Assembly: GCA_034440575.1 (NCBI GenBank)
Contig: JAOTOL010001614.1
Coordinates: 2,416,001-2,480,000 of the forward strand
Reading direction: 5' to 3'
DNA length: 64,000 nt
Source: Imbricaverruca yamaguchii
Taxonomy: Eukaryota > Arthropoda > Thecostraca > Neoverrucidae
Shown piece by piece: positions 58,669 through 64,000 of this stretch. Within the stretch, counting starts at the first letter, position 1. The number at the start of each line of letters is the position of its first letter. The notes under the pieces are model-generated. The model saw nothing but the letters and a program-made list of their open reading frames with translations. It was not told the origin of the DNA and ran no database searches. A program made the position numbers and the translations under genes.

Positions 58669-59996
58669 TTAACACGCGCCCTGGAGGGCCTCTGAAACTA
58701 ACGCGCACTGGAAGGGGGGCAGATTCCGCCCCCATAAGATCTCGGCTACCATTAAGGCTAGAGCAACGAACTTCGCAGGGTGGATGGGCACGATAGTGAA
58801 CTCTATTGTGTGAAAATTTCATGACCTTAGGTCAATACCTTCAAGGTCAAGTGAGGTCAAAATAGCAAAATGTTCTGGTTTTGCGTGGCTTGGCTTGTCA
58901 TTGTGATGGATTGCTGTGATTGTCTTTAAATGCTCCAAAATTGTAATTAATGATGTTTCAGACATTACTAATGATGCAACACATATGCCAGATCCGCCAT
59001 TTTACCTTAGGTCACCTATATAGGAGCACTGTCTCAGGTCATTACCTGCTCTAGTTACCGGAACCGGGCTGCCCACCTGACTGCTCCGTTGGGCGGCTCT
59101 CACAATTGGACTCGCAAATAAAGGAGTGAAGTACATGAATAAAGTATAGAAACGCTTAGGCACACAGTGACAAACAGTAGATTTCCGGATGTGTAGGGAG
59201 TAACATCCAAAGTGACATCAATCGCATGACAGTCATTTCAATTTATGACAACATTCCAGTTGACCAAGTTTGGTTCCATTAGCCTGTCGTGATGACCTCG
59301 GCGACTTAACATGACTTTTAAATTATATGGCATAACAATATGCATCAAACAAGTCGCTTAGTGTTGTCAAGAACACTTCCATTTTGTGAATATACGGGAA
59401 GCGCGTCAGCGCCGATTTTTGTGATCTGTCGCTGCGATTAAAAAAAAAATTTAACGGACCATAACTTTAAAACTTTTCGGCCGATTTTCATTTGTCTTAC
59501 TTTAACCAATGCGCCGGTCATTTCTAAGAAGGTACAGAAAAAAATTGCGTATATCGGCCGGTACAATATGGAGTTGTGTACGAAATATCAGAGGGGTGGG
59601 CGGATTTCGCCCTCCACCCCTCTAGAGCGTGTGTTAACCTGTCATGAACTTGACCTGACTTGACCTCGGTGACCTGACATGACTTTGACGTAATGTAGCA
59701 TTACAATATACATCAAACACGTCGCTGGTGTTGCCAAGAACACGTCCCTTTTGCCATTATACGGGAAGCGCATCAGCGGCGATATTTGTGGTCTGGCGCT
59801 GATTTTTTTTTGCTTTACCGACCCGTAACTCGAAATCTTTCGGTCGATTTTCGTTTTTCCTTCTTTAAACAACGTGCCGTTCATATCGAAGCAGTACACA
59901 AAAAAAGTACGTATGTCGGCCGGTAAAATCAGCAGTTATCTACGAAAAACCGGAGGGGTGGGCGGATTTCGCCCCCCCCTTCAGGATGCGTGTTAA
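58669..59996 (-). mobile_element. Family A TTAA-type element, copy 3 (reverse)
   Basis: TTAA at 58669-58672 and 59993-59996. Inverted ends are TTAACACGCGCCCTGGAGGG on the left and CAGGATGCGTGTTAA on the right (one end eroded). It is in reverse orientation: the GGGGGGCAGATTCCGCCCCC sub-end is on the left and the two 360-bp units (about 59275-59634 and 59638-59996) on the right. Confidence 0.92.
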
Positions 59997-60179
59997 TGAA
60001 TAGTGCATTTCTAGGGTATGTATTGTGCCGATTAGCTATAATTAATTAAAATGTTTTATTACATTTGAATAATCCTGTCCATTCTTGTTGGATAATTGTT
60101 TCCTCTTAGCATGGTATGTTACATTGGAAAAATCAATGTATTACATGATTTGCTAACTTACGGCTTGTGATGAAGCATT

Positions 60180-60560
60180 TTACTCTTCACATTATGGCTA
60201 TGCTACTGCTACTTTTCAACAGCAACAAATGCCCTCTGATCATTCCATGTTAATGCTTCAGGAAATATGACACCAATATATATGACTTGCTGCATCCTGT
60301 TAGCTTTTAGATAACGCATTGCTATATTTACGTTAGTACTTGGTGAACCTGAAATTATCTTGGAATTCGTTTTTGTGGCATTCAATAATGATCTATAAGC
60401 TTGAAATCAATGGTTCATTCCAGTAACAATATAATTGACTTCATACTGTAGATGGTTGAAATGTGTCAGTTTAATCATGACGGCATGGTCATCGGCAAGT
60501 ACTATATGACTGTTTCCATTTTGGTTTCATTGGTGTTGATGCACTACTCCTCCAAAATAG
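60180..60560 (-). mobile_element. LINE reverse-transcriptase remnant
   Basis: The minus strand, across frames, reads TCTTGCCGATGAC-like DNA for LADDHAV, then MNHWFQAYRSLLNATKTNSK, IISGSPSTNVNIA and VIYIGVIFPEALTWND. This follows the order xADDT, WFxxNxLxLNxxKT, YLGVxxDxxLxW of non-LTR reverse transcriptases. Several stops and frameshifts are present. Confidence 0.55.
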
Positions 60561-60564
60561 CATA

Positions 60565-61500
60565 GCCATACTCAGCATTACATTCAAGTGTATCATTATT
60601 GTAATTAGCCGTCTACTTTTATAATTTGCTGCTCATGGTTGGAAATAATATCATCAAATTATAATTGGAAATCACGAGTGGGTTGGGGTCTGGACCAAGA
60701 TTCACCACCTGGTTTGGTTCCCTTCTAATGCTAGATTGTCATTTTCCCTATGCAATCTGAAAATATGTTTTGGAAATGAAGACTTCGGGCTTCGGAGATA
60801 CCTCGAGCCCTGGTTCAAAGCATGAAACCTTTGCGCTGCTTGGTATTCATTGCCTTCATCTACCATCGTTTCTGGATTTTTGTGTTTTGTGCATTTATAT
60901 GCTTATTTAGCATATCTTTTACGTTTTGTCAAGTACTCTTTCAAATGGACTTGCTGCGATGCAAGGCATTCAAATGCCGTAAACTATATGAAGAGATGCA
61001 CATCGTAGGTTCTTTGCTTCGGTCTTGATCAGTATTGATCATTCAGTTCAGGTCTTGACGCGGATGTTTCTGAAATGTTTGTATTTCATCTCATTTGGTG
61101 TATTTTTTGTCCTGACATACTTCTGATAGTACTCTTCTATCGATGAAACTCATTACACCGTCAATAAGTTGGGGTTTCTGGTTGTCAAATTATCTGGAGG
61201 CTGCGGCTGTGGCAGCGATGCATTTCGCATCAGCTATGTGGTTCGCCAGTACTGCGGGAATCACCACATGCTTCCGTATTAATTCTAGAAGATATGGTTA
61301 GAGAAAACATATGGGAACTGAGAACGCAACGACCCATAAAAAGTCAACAAAGACACATACCTGTCTGTATTCATTCACCTCACCACAGATCTTGAATGAG
61401 GGTTCGGTTAGTTGGTTATTAGAGTTTGGAGGCGCATCGACTGCATCGGTCATGCAGAGTGTTATTGTGAGGGATGACGATTTTTCGTTTTATGTGTTTC
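60565..61500. other. Unique AT-rich sequence
   Basis: No gene recognised. A plus frame at 60822-61028 is hydrophobic and Cys/Phe-rich but has no family match. Confidence 0.4.
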
Positions 61501-61509
61501 CATGCAACA

Positions 61510-63815
61510 CCATATGCATATAATTGTATTTCGTGAACCATAGGGAACGCATAGCAGAATCGGCGGCTAGAAAGGCAGGCTTGCTGGCGAAGTCAACCTT
61601 GCTCAGAGAACAGAGGAAGGAGGAGCTTAGGCTGCGTCAAGCTGAGTTTAGGTTGCTGGAGGAAAAGCTGGCTTTAGAGATAAAGAGGGAAGATGGACAG
61701 CTTCGTGTTAATCTTACGGAATGCAATGCCAGGGAGAAAGCTCCGGGTGAGTTTGACACTGTGGGAGATTCAGTTCGTGAGCCAGAATAGTTCACGTCTC
61801 ATATTAAGGACACGCACAGCGCAATGAAGGTGTAGAAGTCAAACTTGTGACGCTCCTTTGGGTGTTCACCAACCTGACAATTCCGTTCCGCCAGGTGTAT
61901 CTGATCTATCTCGTCAGCATCCACCTGATGACCTGGAGAGGGTGATTAGGCTTCAAAATGAACAGACACAGGCTGTGCTGGCCCAAGCTCAGTGTAGTTT
62001 GCTCCCTGTTGCGGAAATGTCTAGCTCCAGTGGAGATGTGACACTCTTTCGGTCATTCATGAGGGCACTTGATAGTAAAATCGCAAACAGGAGCCATGTT
62101 TCTGAGGAGAAGTTGTGTTATCTTGAACAGTTCACAAAAGGAAAGCCACGCGACATTGTGAGAGGATGTCTGCATCTGGAAGTAGGGCCAGGATATGATT
62201 AAGCGAGGAAGTTGTTGTGCCAGCGATACGGCAATGAAGTGAGTGTGGCAGCGGCATACGGTATACAGTTATGACGTGGTTAGTTTAGACAGCATTTCTA
62301 TCATGCTCAGGAGAGTTGTTTGAACTCCATGATTGGCATGTCCCAGGGAATCTCAGAGGAATTGAGCATACCAGGAACATTCGGAAAATCGTTTTGAAGT
62401 TACCCTCGCATATGCAAGACAGGTGGCGTCGTGTCGTCGATAGAGTGTGTGAGCATGAGCACAGTTGTGTGACCTTTGGTGACCTAGTTAATTTTGTCGA
62501 GGAAGAGTCCAGGGTTATGTCCAGCCCAGTATTTGGTAGAGATGTCTTTAAGAAAGATGTGGAAGCCGATAAGCAGTATTTGAAGCCACACAAACAGTTG
62601 GTTGGTAGCATCGGCGCTGCAGATATTCATGTTAGAGAGCCTTCCGGATCTGCACCCGCAGCGGATTGTTCCTTCTGCAGAGGTCATGACCTTTTGGAGG
62701 ATGGCAAACAACTTTCTGGTAACGACGAGGAGCAAAAGTTGGACTTTATACGTGAAAGTCACCGCTGCTTTGGTTGTCTGCGAGTGGGCCACTTCTCGAG
62801 TCAATGTAAGGGAAGAAGGACGTGCACCATCTGAAAGGGCAGACACCAGACACTTCTGCATAGGAATCAACTGTGGACTAGGAAGTCTGAACGCAATGTC
62901 CAGCAGGACAGGGTCAAGCTGGAAGCTGAGGAGATGACAAGCAGCCAAAGAGCAATGGACATTGGAACCATTTTCAACGAGAGTGCCTGCTCTGGGAGTG
63001 GCATGTTTATCATTCCGGTCAAGGCTTGGTCTAAGTATGGATAAATCATCAAAACTCACGGTCTGTTAGGTAGCGCAAGTTCAGCAACATTTTGTACGAA
63101 GTCCCTATTTGCAGTTCCCACCACTGTTGTGATATCTACAGTGCAAGCGAACGGCGATGGACTGAAAAGTTGTGTTGTCACTGGACTGGAGGTGGCAGGG
63201 CTAAACGAAAGCTAATCCCTTCCTGTTCCTGCATCCTGTATGCACACTTGCCAAGATCCCTATTTCTGTCGATGACATTGCGAAGCAGGAAGATGTCGAG
63301 CGGTGGCCGCATCTGCGGAAGTTATCGCTTCCAAGTCTAGATGCAAATGTCGATCTCATCATAGGCAACAATTTCCCCCACGCATTAGAACCCTGGGGTG
63401 TTGTTCATGGACCTGCTGAAAATGCGCCATTCGCAATCAAGACTAGATTAAGATGGGTAGTTAGCGGAGCTGTGAAAGACAGAGCGGAAGCAGACGTGAA
63501 GGTCAATCGTGTTCAGGCAGATAACATGTATCTTGATGAAACTCTGATCAGGATGTATAACGACGAGCTCCCACAAAAATGTGGCATAGATGCTAAGGGT
63601 TCATCACAGGAGGCCTGTGGCCTCCTGTGGCATGTGGAAGTCCAAGGTAGCTGCAAGCTGCAGGAACATGCCGGAAGGGCACTACGAAATCGGTCCCCCC
63701 TTTTGTCAAAGCGACCCAATCCTGCCCAACAACACAACATGTGCTCAGCGAAGACTGTTTGGCATAAAAAGGAAGCTTGACAGGGTTAAAGATTTCTCCA
63801 ATATGTACGTCAGCT
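61510..63815 (+). mobile_element. BEL/Pao-like retrotransposon, broken, gag to start of pol
   Basis: Plus-strand fragments follow BEL/Pao order. First comes a charged coiled N-terminus (61540-61790, RQAEFRLLEEKLALEIKRED). Gag follows (61858-62280), with LFRSFMRALDSKI, EKLCYLEQFTKGKP and ARKLLCQRYGNEVS, then RKIVLKLPSHMQDRWR and VNFVEEESRVMSSPVFG (62316-62540). A CCHC knuckle CFGCLRVGHFSSQC lies at 62766-62807. A protease-like stretch follows (63060-63110), and then LPSLDANVDLIIGNN and KTRLRWVVSGAVKDR (63325-63480). The pol start has EGHYEIGPPF and AQRRLFGIKRKLDR (63670-63790). Stops and frameshifts separate the parts. No LTR is seen; the element runs into a minisatellite. Confidence 0.85.
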
Positions 63816-63829
63816 TCATGCAGGCTTCG

Positions 63830-64000
63830 CGGTGTACTGCAGTGTCAGAGGTGGTACACTGCAGTGTCGATGACGGTACATGGCAGTGTCAGACATGGCA
63901 GGTGAAGTGTCAGAGACGGTGCACTGCAGTGTCAGTGACGGTATATGGCAGTGTCAGATATGGCAGGTGAAGTGTCAGAGACGGTGCACTGCAGTGTCAG
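63830..64000. repeat. Minisatellite, GCAGTGTCAG motif, runs off the window
   Basis: Imperfect units of GTACACTGCAGTGTCAG and GACGGTACATGGCAGTGTCA, with a higher-order unit of about 76 bp seen twice (63897-63972, then 63973 on). It begins within the decayed pol frame of the BEL/Pao element and continues beyond the right edge. Confidence 0.9.

Noticed and set aside
1..64000. CRISPR array among the regular repeats
   Set aside because: The repeats have no unique spacers of constant length, there are no cas genes, and the DNA is clearly eukaryotic.

Overview
The window is genomic DNA from a multicellular animal, most likely a non-model invertebrate. The evidence is spliced exons with GT/AG borders, introns of many kilobases, dense tandem repeats, and decayed eukaryotic mobile elements (BEL/Pao, CR1/L2-like LINEs, a Penelope-type fragment, tRNA-derived SINE heads, TTAA-flanked DNA elements). 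I see no bacterial operons, plasmid functions or CRISPR arrays. The phylum cannot be fixed from the sequence alone.

Left half (about 4.5-32 kb): the one convincing host gene is on the minus strand. Five exons (31799-31686, 22140-21966, 18069-17774, 5654-5520, 4646-4539) join in phase and encode most of a Dbl-homology (DH) domain followed by a PH domain, the catalytic module of a Rho-family guanine nucleotide exchange factor. It most resembles PLEKHG5/PLEKHG7-type proteins. The 5' exons (start of the DH domain) and the 3' end (last PH helix) were not found. The introns are long and hold more than a dozen unrelated minisatellites. The long open frames running through those arrays are repeat artefacts.

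Right half (about 33-64 kb): mostly mobile-element debris. It contains two 5'-truncated LINE copies ending in TGTCTTTA repeats, a SWIM zinc-finger ORF remnant, a broken transposon ORF of the FAENYS/VVQD family, another LINE reverse-transcriptase remnant, and a broken BEL/Pao element that runs into a minisatellite at the right edge.

Three families of non-autonomous DNA elements are spread across the window. Family A (three copies of about 1.33-1.36 kb) has TTAA borders and TTAACACGCGCCCTGGAG-type inverted ends. Family B (three copies or fragments plus one diverged relative) begins TTAACCC. Family D (one copy) has inverted CGCACGTCCGG ends. One A copy is inserted at a TTAA inside a B copy, and two other B copies keep the empty site, so the TTAA target duplication can be read directly here. 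All three families carry AGGTCA-type direct repeats spaced by 4 nt, the DR4 layout of nuclear-receptor sites, and these are conserved between copies. This is the most unusual signal I found.
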